Positions 38,828 to 49,055 of a stretch of DNA of 64,000 bases are shown in pieces. The notes under the pieces are model-generated. The model searched no databases, had not been told where the DNA came from, and saw only the letters and a program-made list of their open reading frames with translations. Source of the DNA: Nematostella vectensis (taxonomy: Eukaryota; Cnidaria; Anthozoa; Actiniaria; Edwardsiidae); contig NC_064045.1 in NCBI RefSeq assembly GCF_932526225.1, forward strand, positions 806,001 through 870,000, written 5' to 3'. How positions within the stretch are numbered: position 1 is the stretch's first letter; each line of letters opens with the position of its first letter. A program made the translations under genes and the position numbers.

Positions 38828-39755
38828 ATGGTGTTCTTTGTTGAAGGGAAGTCTCAAAACTTCTGGGTTGGACCGCATATGGTACTTCTAAGAGCCTCTC
38901 GAGAGAACCAGCCTTATCTAGATTTTTTTGGTCCGTCCTGTCACGCCCAGGGCATGCACAAACACGTGTGGGCCGCACCCACCATCACTTTTGTAATGGT
39001 CCCTCTTCCTTATCACAAGTCTGGTACTCTTAACATTATGTGGTGTCATGGAGTAATGTACTCTTACATGAGAGAGAAAGCGTCTTTTGTTTTAATTTTA
39101 TATTGAAACCTGTGTCAACAGGTGTAAAGTGTATTAACACTAGCTTTACACCTATAAAATATCAACAACTATCTGTGATAGAAGTGGCTGGCGTAATGAC
39201 AGCTTGGCTTGCTTGAATCTGCCTTGTATTTGGCTAGAACTAGTTCTTTGATCTCGAACGGGTAAAGGGGCCCATGCAGGTTATTTTTTTTCACAATATA
39301 CACCTTATAATTATAATTGATGTCCATCGCAATCCCTGCTTCCTAAAGTTAGAGCCTAGTGCACCACTGGAGTCCAATGGACTCCGAGAAATTTAAAAAT
39401 TTCTACTGCTAGTTTTGCCGCTGTTAATTTAACATATACCATTGTCTGGTCTTGCAAATAAATAATAAGAGATACTTTATACATTTCAATATATACAGAA
39501 ATACTTTGTATATTAATTTAATATAAGAGTCTCCAGAGGGACTTTGAAGGCTGTTCCAAAAATGTGCTTATTATACATGTACGACCTACTTTGGGTTTAG
39601 AAGTTTGTGAGAAGTCATTGAATATCTTATTCGGTTTTGATTCTCTGGTGTACTGACTAGTCCTGGTGCAGGTGCCAATGGCCAGATTAGAAGAGTTCTG
39701 GGCTCTTGTCAAAGTCGTATTAGTTTTTTATTTTTCGGTGTATTGAATAGTCCAC
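38828..39755 (+). repeat. Satellite monomer, class P with GTTGAAGG
   Basis: 928 bp. It has CACAATATAC. AAATTTCTACTGC near 39395 is private. It is followed directly by another P monomer of the same type. Confidence 0.95.
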
Positions 39756-40681
39756 ATGGTGTTCTTTGTTGAAGGGAAGTCTCAAAACTTCTGGGTTGGA
39801 CCGCATATGGTACTTCTAAGAGCCTCTCGAGAGAACCAGCCTTATCTAGATTTTTTTGGTCCGTCCTGTCACGCCCAGGGCATGCACAAACACGTGTGGG
39901 CCGCACCCACCATCACTTTTGTAATGGTCCCTCTTCCTTATCACAAGTCTGGTACTCTTAACATTATGTGGTGTCATGGAGTAATGTACTCTTACATGAG
40001 AGAGAAAGCGTCTTTTGTTTTAATTTTATATTGAAACCTGTGTCAACAGGTGTAAAGTGTATTAACACTAGCTTTACACCTATAAAATATCAACAACTAT
40101 CTGTGATAGAAGTTGCTGGCGTAATGACAGCTTGGCTTGCTTGAATCTGCCTTGTATTTGGCTAGAACTAGTTCTTTGATCTCGAACGGGTAAAGGGGCC
40201 CATGCAGGTTATTTTTTTTCACAATATACACCTTATAATTATAATTGATGTCCATCGCAATCCCTGCTTCCTAAAGTTAGAGCCTAGTGCACCACTGGAG
40301 TCCAATGGACTCCGAGAAATTTAAAAATGCATACTGCTAGTTTTGCCGCTGTTAATTTATCATATACCATTGTCTGGTCTCGCAAATAAATAATAAGAGA
40401 TACATTATATATTTCAATATATACAGAAATACTTTATATATTAATATAATATAAGAGTCTCCAGAGGGACTTTGAAGGCTGTTCCAAAACTGTGCTTATT
40501 ATACATGTACGACCTACTTTGGGTTTAGAAGTTTGTGAGAAGTCATTGAATATCTTATTCGGTTTTGATTCTCTGGTTACTGACAAGTCCTGGTGCAGGT
40601 GCTAATGGCCAGATTAGAAGAGTTCTGGGCTCTTGTCAAAGTCGTATTCGTTTTTTTTTTCCGGTGTTTTGAATAGTCCAC
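39756..40681 (+). repeat. Satellite monomer, class P with GTTGAAGG
   Basis: 926 bp. Its head is like 38828; its spacer is like 35115 (AAGTTGCTGGCG). Confidence 0.95.
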
Positions 40682-41610
40682 ATGGTGTTCTTTGTTGAAG
40701 GGAAGTCTCAAAACTTCTGGGTTGGACCGCATGTGGTACTTCTAAGAGCCTCTCGAGAGAACAAGCCTTATCTAGATTTTTTTGGTCCGTCCTGTCACGC
40801 CCAGGGCATGCACAAACACGTGTGGGCACCAACCCCTATCACTTTTGTAATGGTCCTTTTTCCCTATCACAAGTCTGCTACTCATAACATTATGTGGTGT
40901 CATGGAGTAATGTACTCTAACATGAGAGAGAAAGCGTCTTTTGTTTTAATTTTATATTGAAACCTGTGTCAACAGGTGTAAAGTGTATTAACACTAGCTT
41001 TACACCTGTAAAATATCAGCAACTATCTGTGATAGAAGTGGCTGGCGTAATGACAGCTTGGCTTGCTTGAATCTCTGCCTTGTATTTGGCTAGAACTAGT
41101 TCTTTGATCTCGAACGGGTAAAGGGGCCCATGCAGGTTATTTTTTTTCACGATATACACCTTATAATTATAATTGATGTCCATCGCAATCCCTGCTTCCT
41201 AAAGTTAGAGCCTAGTGCACCACTGGAGTCCAATGGACTCCGTGAAATTTAAAAATGCATACCGCTAGTTTTGCCGCTGTTAATTTATCATATACCATTG
41301 TCTGGTCTCGCAAATAAATAATAAGAGATACATTATATATTTCAATATATACAGAAATACTTTATATGTTAATATAATATAAGAGTCTCCAGAGGGACTT
41401 TGATGGCTGTTCCAAAACAGTGCTTATTATACATGTACGACCTACTTTGGGTTTAGAAGTTTGTGAGAAGTCATTGAATATCTTATTCGGTTTTGATTCT
41501 CTGGTTACTGACAAGTCCTGGTGCAGGTGCCAATGGCCAGATTAGAAGAGTTCTGGGCTCTTGTCAAAGTCGTATTCGTTTTTTATTTTTCGGTGTATTG
41601 AATAGTCCAC
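40682..41610 (+). repeat. Satellite monomer, class Qt
   Basis: 929 bp. It has GTTGAAGG and TCCTTTTTCCC. The tail has TTTGATGGCTG and AAAACAGTGC. Confidence 0.95.
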
Positions 41611-42541
41611 ATGGTGTTCTTTGTTAAAGGGAAGTCTCAAAACTTCTGGGTTGGACCGCATGTGGTACTTCTAAGAGCCTCTCGAGAAAACAAGCCTTAT
41701 CTAGATTTTTTTGGTCCGTCCTGTCACGCCCAGGGCATGCACAAACACGTGTGGGCACCAACCCCTATCACTTTTGTAATGGTCCTTTTTCCCTATCACA
41801 AGTCTGCTACTCATAACATTATGTGGTGTCATGGAGTAATGTACTCTAACATGAGAGAGAAAGCGTCTTTTGTTTTAATTTTATATTGAAACCTGTGTCA
41901 ACAGGTGTAAAGTGTATTAACACTAGCTTTACACCTGTAAAATATCAGCAACTATCTGTGATAGAAGTGGCTGGCGTAATGACAGCTTGGCTTGCTTGAA
42001 TCTCTGCCTTGTATTTGGATAGAACTAGTTCTTTGATCTCGAACGGGTAAAGGGGCCCATGCAGGTTATTTTTTTTCACGATATACACCTTATAATTATA
42101 ATTGATGTCGATCGCAATCCCTGCTTCCTAAAGTTAGAGCCTAGTGCACCACTGGAGTCCAATGGACTCCGAGAAATTTAAAAATTCATACTGCTAGTTT
42201 TGCCGCTGTTAATTTAACATATACCATTGTCTGGTCTTGCAAATAAATAATAAGAGATACTTTATACATTTCAATATATACAGAAATACTTTATATATTA
42301 ATATAATATAAGAGTCTCCAGAGGGACTTTGAAGGCTGTTCCAAAAATGTGCTTATTATACATGTACGACCTACTTTGGGTTTAGAAGTTTGTGAGAAGT
42401 CATTGAATATCTTATTCGGTTTTGATTTATCTGGTGTACTGACTAGTCCTGGTGCAGGTGCCAATGGACAGATTAGAAGAGTTCTGGGCTCTTGTCAAAG
42501 TCGTATTCGTTTTTTATTTTTCGGTGTATTGAATAGTCCAC
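41611..42541 (+). repeat. Satellite monomer, type E (Qt)
   Basis: 931 bp. CTCGAGAAAAC near 41690 is private. The spacer has GTCGATCGC and the tail has AATGGACAG. Confidence 0.95.
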
Positions 42542-43470
42542 ATGGTGTTCTTTGTTAAAGGGAAGTCTCAAAACTTCTGGGTTGGACCGCATGTGGTACT
42601 TCTAAGAGCCTCTCGAGAGAACAAGCCTTATCTAGATTTTTTTGGTCCGTCCTGTCACGCCCAGGGCATGCACAAACACGTGTGGGCCTCACCCCCCATC
42701 ACTTTTGTAATGGTCCCTCCTCCTTATCACAAGTCTGCTACTCATAACATTATGTGGTGTCATGGAGTAATGTACTCTTACATGAGAGAGAAAGCGTCTT
42801 TTGTTTTAATTTTATATTGAAACCTGAGTCAACAGGTGTAAAGTGTATTAACGCTAGCTTTACACCTGTAAAATATCAGCAACTATCTGTGATAGAAGTG
42901 GCTGGCGTAATGACAGCTTGGCTTGCTTGAATCTCTGCCTTGTATTTGGATAGAACTAGTTCTTTGATCTCGAACGGGTAAAGGGGCCCATGCAGGTTAT
43001 TTCTTTTCACGATATACACCTTATAATTATAATTGATGTCCATCGCAATCCCTCCTTCCTGAAGATAGAGCCTAGTGCTCCACTGGAGTCCAATGGACTC
43101 CGTGAAATTTAAAAATGCATACCGCTAGTTTTGCCGCTGTTAATTTATCATATACCATTGTCTGGTCTCGCAAATAAATAATAAGAGATACATTATATAT
43201 TTCAATATATACAGAAATACTTTATATGTTAATATAATATAAGAGTCTCCAGAGGGACTTTGAAGGCTGTTCCAAAACTGTGCTTATTATACATGTACGA
43301 CCTACTTTGGGTTTAGAAGTTTGTGAGAAGTCATTGAATATCTTATTCGGTTTTGATTCTCTGGTGTACTGACTAGTCCTGGTGCAGGTGCCAATGGCCA
43401 GATTAGAAGAATTCTGGGCTCTTGTCAAAGTCGTATTCGTTTTTTTTTTTCTGTGTTTTGAATAGAACAC
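42542..43470 (+). repeat. Satellite monomer, type A (Qs)
   Basis: 929 bp. It has ATTAACGCTAGC, TTATTTCTTTTCACG and GTGCTCCACTGG. The tail is AGAACAC. Confidence 0.95.
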
Positions 43471-44402
43471 ATGGTGTTCTTTGTTAAAGGGAAGTCTCAA
43501 AACTTCTGGGTTGGACCGCATGTGGTACTTCTTAAGAGCCTCTCGAGAGAACAAGCCTTATCTAGATTTTTTTGGTCCGTCCTGTCACGCCCAGGGCATG
43601 CACAAACACGTGTGGGCACCAACCCCTATCACTTTTGTAATGGTCCATCTTCCCTATCACAAGTCTGCTACTCATAACATTATGTGGTGTCATGGAGTAA
43701 TGTACTCTAACATGAGAGAGAAAGCGTCTTTTGTTTTAATTTTATATTGAAACCTGTGTCAACAGGTGTAAAGTGTATTAACACTAGCTTTACACCTGTA
43801 AAATATCAGCAACTATCTGTGATAGAAGTGGCTGGCGTAATGACAGCTTGGCTTGCTTGAATCTCTGCCTTGTATTTGGCTAGAACTAGTTCTTTGATCT
43901 CGAACGGGTAAAGGGGCCCATGCAGGTTATTTTTTTTCACGATATACACCTTATAATTATAATTGATGTCCATCGCAATCCCTGCTTCCTAAAGTTAGAG
44001 CCTAGTGCACCACTGGAGTCCAATGGACTCCGTGAAATTTAAAAATGCATACCGCTAGTTTTGCCGCTGTTAATTTATCATATACCATTGTCTGGTATCG
44101 CAAATAAATAATAAGAGATACATTATATATTTCAATATATACAGAAATACTTTATATGTTAATATAATATAAGAGTCTCCAGAGGGACTTTGATGGCTGT
44201 TCCAAAACTGTGCTTATTATACATGTACGACCTACTTTGGGTTTAGAAGTTTGTGAGAAGTCATTGAATATCTTATTCGGTTTTGATTTATCTGGTGTAC
44301 TGACTAGTCCTGGTGCAGGTGCCAATGGCCAGATTAGAAGAGTTCTGGGCTCTTGTCAAAGTCGTATTCGTTTTTTATTTTTCGGTGTATTGAATAGTCC
44401 AC
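43471..44402 (+). repeat. Satellite monomer, type B (Qt, extra T)
   Basis: 932 bp. It has CTTCTTAAG and GTCCATCTTCC. The spacer has GGTATCGC and GATGGCTG. Confidence 0.95.
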
Positions 44403-45332
44403 ATGGTGTTCTTTGTTAAAGGGAAGTCTCAAAACTTCGGGGTTGGACCGCATGTGGTACTTCTAAGAGCCTCTCGAGAGAACAAGCCTTATCTAGATTT
44501 TTTTGGTCCGTCCTGTCACGCCCAGGGCATGCACAAACACGTGTGGGCCTCACCCCCCATCACTTTTGTAATGGTCCCTCCTCCTTATCACAAGTCTGCT
44601 ACTCATAACATTATGTGGTGTCATGGAGTAATGTACTCTTACATGAGAGAGAAAGCGTCTTTTGTTTTAATTTTATATTGAAACCTGAGTCAACAGGTGT
44701 AAAGTGTATTAACACTAGCTTTACACCTGTAAAATATCAGCAACTATCTGTGATAGAAGTGGCTGGCGTAAAGACAGCTTGGCTTGCTTGAATCTCTGCC
44801 TTGTATTTGGATAGAACTAGTTCTTTGATCTCGAACGGGTAAAGGGGCCCATGCAGGTTATTTTTTTTCACGATATACACCTTATAATTATAATTGATGT
44901 CCATCGCAATCCCTGCTTCCTAAAGTTAGAGCCTAGTGCACCACTGGAGTCCAATGGACTCCGAGAAATTTAAAAATTCCTACTGCTAGTTTTGCCGCTG
45001 TTAATTTAACATATACCATTGTCTGGTCTTGCAAATAAATAATAAGAGATACTTTATACATTTCAATATATACAGAAATACTTTGTATATTAATTTAATA
45101 TAAGAGTCTCCAGAGGGACTTTGAAGGCTGTTCCAAAAATGTGCTTATTATACATGTACGACCTACTTTGGGTTTAGAAGTTTGTGAGAAGTCATTGAAT
45201 ATCTTATTCGGTTTTGATTCTCTGGTGTACTGACTAGTCCTGGTGCAGGTGCCAATGGCCAGATTAGAAGAATTCTGGGCTCTTGTCAAAGCCGTATTCG
45301 TTTTTTTTTTTTCTGTGTTTTGAATAGTCCAC
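44403..45332 (+). repeat. Satellite monomer, type C (Qs)
   Basis: 930 bp. It has CTTCGGGGTTGG and TATTAATTTAATATAAG. The tail has AAAGCCGTATTC. Confidence 0.95.
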
Positions 45333-46263
45333 ATGGTGTTCTTTGTTAAAGGGAAGTCTCAAAACTTCTGGGTTGGACCGCATGTGGTACTTCTAAGAGC
45401 CTCTCGAGAGAACAAGCCTTATCTAGATTTTTTTGGTCCGTCCTGTCACGCCCAGGGCATGCACAAACACGTGTGGGCACCAACCCCTATCACTTTTGTA
45501 ATGGTCCTTCTTCCCTATCACAAGTCTGCTACTCATAACATTATGTGGTGTCATGGAGTAATGTACTCTAACATGAGAGAGAAAGCGTCTTTTGTTTTAA
45601 TTTTATATTGAAACCTGTGTCAACAGGTGTAAAGTGTATTAACACTAGCTTTACACCTGTAAAATATCAGCAACTATCTGTGATAGAAGTGGCTGGCGTA
45701 ATGACAGCTTGGCTTGCTTGAATCTCTGCCTTGTATTTGGATAGAACTAGTTCTTTGATCTCGAACGGGTAAAGGGGCCCATGCAGGTTATTTTTTTTCA
45801 CGATATACACCTTATAATTATAATTGATGTCGATCGCAATCCCTGCTTCCTAAAGTTAGAGCCTAGTGCACCACTGGAGTCCAATGGACTCCGAGAAATT
45901 TAAAAATTCATACTGCTAGTTTTGCCGCTGTTAATTTAACATATACCATTGTCTGGTCTTGCAAATAAATAATAAGAGATACTTTATACATTTCAATATA
46001 TACAGAAATACTTTATATATTAATATAATATAAGAGTCTCCAGAGGGACTTTGAAGGCTGTTCCAAAAATGTGCTTATTATACATGTACGACCTACTTTG
46101 GGTTTAGAAGTTTGTGAGAAGTCATTGAATATCTTATTCGGTTTTGATTTATCTGGTGTACTGACTAGTCCTGGTGCAGGTGCCAATGGCCAGATTAGAA
46201 GAGTTCTGGGCTCTTGTCAAAGTCGTATTCGTTTTTTATTTTTCGGTGTATTGAATAGTCCAC
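45333..46263 (+). repeat. Satellite monomer, type D (Qt)
   Basis: 931 bp. It has GTTAAAGG with GTCCTTCTTCCC. The spacer has GTCGATCGC. Confidence 0.95.
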
Positions 46264-46331
46264 ATGGTGTTCTTTGTTAAAGGGAAGTCTCAAAACTTCT
46301 GGGTTGGACCGCATGTGGTACTTCTAAGAGC

Positions 46332-46341
46332 CTCTCGAGAG
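46332..46341. repeat. 10-bp palindrome CTCTCGAGAG (XhoI), reference monomer
   Basis: A perfect palindrome found in nearly every monomer. It is lost where I noticed CTCTAGAGAG (about 24965), CTCAAGAG (about 33330) and CTCGAGAAAA (about 41690). It gives a once-per-monomer XhoI site that would produce a 930-bp digestion ladder. Confidence 0.8.
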
Positions 46342-46397
46342 AACAAGCCTTATCTAGATTTTTTTGGTCCGTCCTGTCACGCCCAGGGCATGCACAA

Positions 46398-46405
46398 ACA
46401 CGTGT
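46398..46405. promoter_or_regulatory. Conserved ACACGTGT palindrome (E-box/G-box type), reference monomer
   Basis: The CACGTG core is present in every monomer I checked, although the bases directly after it are among the most variable in the monomer (GTGTGGG, GTGAGGG, GTGGGGG). bHLH and bZIP proteins are known to bind CACGTG. Whether anything binds here is unknown, so the regulatory label is only a possibility. Confidence 0.3.
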
Positions 46406-46553
46406 GGGCACCAACCCCTATCACTTTTGTAATGGTCCTTTTTCCCTATCACAAGTCTGCTACTCATAACATTATGTGGTGTCATGGAGTAATGTACTCT
46501 AACATGAGAGAGAAAGCGTCTTTTGTTTTAATTTTATATTGAAACCTGTGTCA

Positions 46554-46591
46554 ACAGGTGTAAAGTGTATTAACACTAGCTTTACACCTGT
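46554..46591. repeat. 12-bp-arm inverted repeat (hairpin), reference monomer
   Basis: ACAGGTGTAAAG at 46554-46565 and its exact reverse complement CTTTACACCTGT at 46580-46591 flank a 14-nt loop. The loop can fold further (AGTGT with ACACT around ATTA). The element recurs once per monomer. In many class P copies the right arm reads CACCTATAAAA, which shortens the stem to 10 bp. It could form a cruciform or an RNA hairpin; no function is known to me. It is not followed by a T-run, so it does not look like a bacterial terminator. Confidence 0.85.
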
Positions 46592-46673
46592 AAAATATCA
46601 GCAACTATCTGTGATAGAAGTGGCTGGCGTAATGACAGCTTGGCTTGCTTGAATCTCTGCCTTGTATTTGGAT

Positions 46674-46685
46674 AGAACTAGTTCT
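46674..46685. repeat. 12-bp palindrome AGAACTAGTTCT, reference monomer
   Basis: A perfect 12-bp palindrome with an SpeI core that recurs once per monomer. A few copies read GATAGAAGTAG (18797, 22517 and 31810 regions), which breaks it. Confidence 0.75.
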
Positions 46686-46721
46686 TTGATCTCGAACGGG
46701 TAAAGGGGCCCATGCAGGTTA

Positions 46722-46729
46722 TTTTTTTT
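46722..46729 (+). repeat. T-tract 1, a length-variable homopolymer
   Basis: This eight-T run before CACGATATAC is a source of length change between monomers. Variants seen include a C or G interruption (TTATTTCTTTTCACG, TTATTTGTTTTCACG), T9-C-T3 near 9532 and 12329, and a nearly pure run after GCAGG near 2093, 15120 and 16979. Confidence 0.8.
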
Positions 46730-46742
46730 CACGATATACACC

Positions 46743-46754
46743 TTATAATTATAA
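46743..46754. repeat. 12-bp palindrome TTATAATTATAA, reference monomer
   Basis: A perfect palindrome, almost invariant between monomers (TTATTATTATAA near 4905 is an exception I noticed). Confidence 0.75.
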
Positions 46755-46806
46755 TTGATGTCGATCGCAATCCCTGCTTCCTAAAGTTAGAGCCTAGTGC
46801 ACCACT

Positions 46807-46823
46807 GGAGTCCAATGGACTCC
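46807..46823. repeat. 7-bp-arm inverted repeat around AAT, reference monomer
   Basis: GGAGTCC and GGACTCC face each other with a 3-nt spacer. Some monomers carry GGATTTCAATGGACTCC (for example near 3109 and 16139), GGAGTCTAATGG, or GGACACC (near 6842), each of which weakens the pairing. No compensating change was seen, so a conserved stem is not supported. Confidence 0.6.
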
Positions 46824-46893
46824 GAGAAATTTAAAAATTCATACTGCTAGTTTTGCCGCTGTTAATTTAACATATACCATTGTCTGGTCTTGC

Positions 46894-46967
46894 AAATAAA
46901 TAATAAGAGATACTTTATACATTTCAATATATACAGAAATACTTTATATATTAATATAATATAAGAG
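46894..46967. repeat. 74-bp AT-rich tract, reference monomer
   Basis: 64 of 74 bases are A or T, with alternating TATATATTAATATAATATAA near the right end and an AATAAA at 46895-46900. It recurs at the same place in every monomer, so easily melted DNA appears once per 930 bp. Variants are AATTTAATATAAG in one group of P monomers and TATGTTAATATAA in many Q monomers. Confidence 0.85.
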
Positions 46968-47065
46968 TCTCCAGAGGGACTTTGAAGGCTGTTCCAAAAA
47001 TGTGCTTATTATACATGTACGACCTACTTTGGGTTTAGAAGTTTGTGAGAAGTCATTGAATATCT

Positions 47066-47102
47066 TATTCGGTTTTGATTTATCTGGTGTACTGACTAGT
47101 CC
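47066..47102 (+). repeat. Internal direct repeat, left copy (reference monomer)
   Basis: This 37-nt stretch (TATTCGGTTTTG... to ...GACTAGTCC) aligns with 47157-47192 with 31 of 36 aligned positions identical and one 1-nt gap. Both copies are preceded by TTAGAAG at the same distance. The monomer therefore probably contains an old duplication with a step of 90-91 bp. Confidence 0.65.
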
Positions 47103-47156
47103 TGGTGCAGGTGCCAATGGACAGATTAGAAGAGTTCTGGGCTCTTGTCAAAGTCG

Positions 47157-47192
47157 TATTCGTTTTTTATTTTTCGGTGTATTGAATAGTCC
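47157..47192 (+). repeat. Internal direct repeat, right copy (reference monomer)
   Basis: This is the partner of 47066-47102. It includes T-tract 2 (T6-A-T5 at 47163-47174), whose length and A interruption vary between monomers, from TTTTTTATTTTTC to a run of about 13 T. It ends just before the monomer landmark. Confidence 0.65.
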
Positions 47193-47194
47193 AC

Positions 47195-48123
47195 ATGGTG
47201 TTCTTTGTTAAAGGGAAGTCTCAAAACTTCTGGGTTGGACCGCATGTGGTACTTCTAAGAGCCTCTCGAGAGAACAAGCCTTATCTAGATTTTTTTGGTC
47301 CGTCCTGTCACGCCCAGGGCATGCACAAACACGTGTGGGCCTCACCCCCCATCACTTTTGTAATGGTCCCTCCTCCTTATCACAAGTCTGCTACTCATAA
47401 CATTATGTGGTGTCATGGAGTAATGTACTCTTACATGAGAGAGAAAGCGTCTTTTGTTTTAATTTTATATTGAAACCTGAGTCAACAGGTGTAAAGTGTA
47501 TTAACGCTAGCTTTACACCTGTAAAATATCAGCAACTATCTGTGATAGAAGTGGCTGGCGTAATGACAGCTTGGCTTGCTTGAATCTCTGCCTTGTATTT
47601 GGATAGAACTAGTTCTTTGATCTCGAACGGGTAAAGGGGCCCATGCAGGTTATTTCTTTTCACGATATACACCTTATAATTATAATTGATGTCCATCGCA
47701 ATCCCTCCTTCCTGAAGATAGAGCCTAGTGCTCCACTGGAGTCCAATGGACTCCGTGAAATTTAAAAATGCATACCGCTAGTTTTGCCGCTGTTAATTTA
47801 TCATATACCATTGTCTGGTCTCGCAAATAAATAATAAGAGATACATTATATATTTCAATATATACAGAAATACTTTATATGTTAATATAATATAAGAGTC
47901 TCCAGAGGGACTTTGAAGGCTGTTCCAAAACTGTGCTTATTATACATGTACGACCTACTTTGGGTTTAGAAGTTTGTGAGAAGTCATTGAATATCTTATT
48001 CGGTTTTGATTCTCTGGTGTACTGACTAGTCCTGGTGCAGGTGCCAATGGCCAGATTAGAAGAATTCTGGGCTCTTGTCAAAGTCGTATTCGTTTTTTTT
48101 TTTCTGTGTTTTGAATAGAACAC
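47195..48123 (+). repeat. Satellite monomer, type A (Qs)
   Basis: 929 bp. It carries ATTAACGCTAGC near 47506 and matches 42542. Confidence 0.95.
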
Positions 48124-49055
48124 ATGGTGTTCTTTGTTAAAGGGAAGTCTCAAAACTTCTGGGTTGGACCGCATGTGGTACTTCTTAAGAGCCTCTCGAG
48201 AGAACAAGCCTTATCTAGATTTTTTTGGTCCGTCCTGTCACGCCCAGGGCATGCACAAACACGTGTGGGCACCAACCCCTATCACTTTTGTAATGGTCCA
48301 TCTTCCCTATCACAAGTCTGCTACTCATAACATTATGTGGTGTCATGGAGTAATGTACTCTAACATGAGAGAGAAAGCGTCTTTTGTTTTAATTTTATAT
48401 TGAAACCTGTGTCAACAGGTGTAAAGTGTATTAACACTAGCTTTACACCTGTAAAATATCAGCAACTATCTGTGATAGAAGTGGCTGGCGTAATGACAGC
48501 TTGGCTTGCTTGAATCTCTGCCTTGTATTTGGCTAGAACTAGTTCTTTGATCTCGAACGGGTAAAGGGGCCCATGCAGGTTATTTTTTTTCACGATATAC
48601 ACCTTATAATTATAATTGATGTCCATCGCAATCCCTGCTTCCTAAAGTTAGAGCCTAGTGCACCACTGGAGTCCAATGGACTCCGTGAAATTTAAAAATG
48701 CATACCGCTAGTTTTGCCGCTGTTAATTTATCATATACCATTGTCTGGTATCGCAAATAAATAATAAGAGATACATTATATATTTCAATATATACAGAAA
48801 TACTTTATATGTTAATATAATATAAGAGTCTCCAGAGGGACTTTGATGGCTGTTCCAAAACTGTGCTTATTATACATGTACGACCTACTTTGGGTTTAGA
48901 AGTTTGTGAGAAGTCATTGAATATCTTATTCGGTTTTGATTTATCTGGTGTACTGACTAGTCCTGGTGCAGGTGCCAATGGCCAGATTAGAAGAGTTCTG
49001 GGCTCTTGTCAAAGTCGTATTCGTTTTTTATTTTTCGGTGTATTGAATAGTCCAC
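48124..49055 (+). repeat. Satellite monomer, type B (Qt, extra T)
   Basis: 932 bp. It matches 43471, including GTCCATCTTCC and GGTATCGC. Confidence 0.95.

Larger units (their letters stand above)
36971..39755 (+). repeat. Tetramer higher-order repeat III, copy 2 (first three monomers)
   Basis: This is the partner of 33260-36039. Private differences include CTACGTTTGG near 37733 and GGCGAAAAGACAG near 38261. After it, the class P monomer with GTTGAAGG is repeated immediately (38828 then 39756), a local single-monomer duplication not present in copy 1. Confidence 0.8.
38162..40681 (+). repeat. Segment shared with 58624-61142 (offset 20.46 kb)
   Basis: The P-P-Qt monomer order at 38828, 39756 and 40682 recurs at 59290, 60218 and 61143 (offsets 20462, 20462, 20461). 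The preceding spacer with AAATTCCTACTGC and TATTAATTTAATATAAG also recurs. Differences include AAATTTCTACTGC near 39395 and AAGTTGCTGGCG near 40110, both absent from the right-hand copy. Confidence 0.72.
41611..46263 (+). repeat. Five-monomer block E-A-B-C-D, copy 1
   Basis: The monomers at 41611, 42542, 43471, 44403 and 45333 match those at 51846, 52777, 53706, 54638 and 55568 at an offset of 10235 bp for all five landmarks. A-B-C-D also recurs from 47195 (offset 4653). Type marks: GCCAATGGACAG before A; ATTAACGCTAGC in A; extra T in CTTCTTAAG and AGAACACATGG for B; GGTATCGC and GATGGCTG before C; CTTCGGGGTTGG in C; AAAGCCGTATTC before D. Confidence 0.88.
46264..47194 (+). repeat. Satellite monomer, type E (Qt); reference copy
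   Basis: 931 bp. It is used here to place the monomer-internal elements. It has GTCCTTTTTCCC and GTCGATCGC. The tail has AATGGACAG. Confidence 0.95.

Noticed and set aside
43222-43554. 110-codon minus-strand open frame in the B-type monomers
   Set aside because: It exists only because a one-base T insertion joins two shorter frames. It recurs only in duplicated copies and has no recognisable domain.
46264-46542. 92-codon plus-strand open frame as a gene repeated about 60 times, and the 69-codon frame ending just before it
   Set aside because: Variation between copies is mainly amino-acid changing. Starts, stops and frame are lost in many copies. Frames overlap on both strands. I recognise no domain. 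Persistence is explained by the young age of the copies.
46554-46591. Hairpin as an intrinsic transcription terminator
   Set aside because: The stem is AT-containing and is not followed by a T-run, and there is no gene upstream.
46685-46702. CENP-B box candidate near GATCTCGAACGGG
   Set aside because: Only about six of the nine essential positions fit the known TTCG-N4-A-N2-CGGG pattern, which chance can explain.
46685-46705. Possible pol III B box on the minus strand (CCCGTTCGAGATC), suggesting a tRNA-derived SINE
   Set aside because: The T-loop C is missing, no A box is found at a suitable distance, and there is no tRNA fold, 3' tail or target-site duplication.
46807-46823. GGAGTCC/GGACTCC as a conserved RNA stem
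   Set aside because: Variants in several monomers break one arm without a compensating change in the other.
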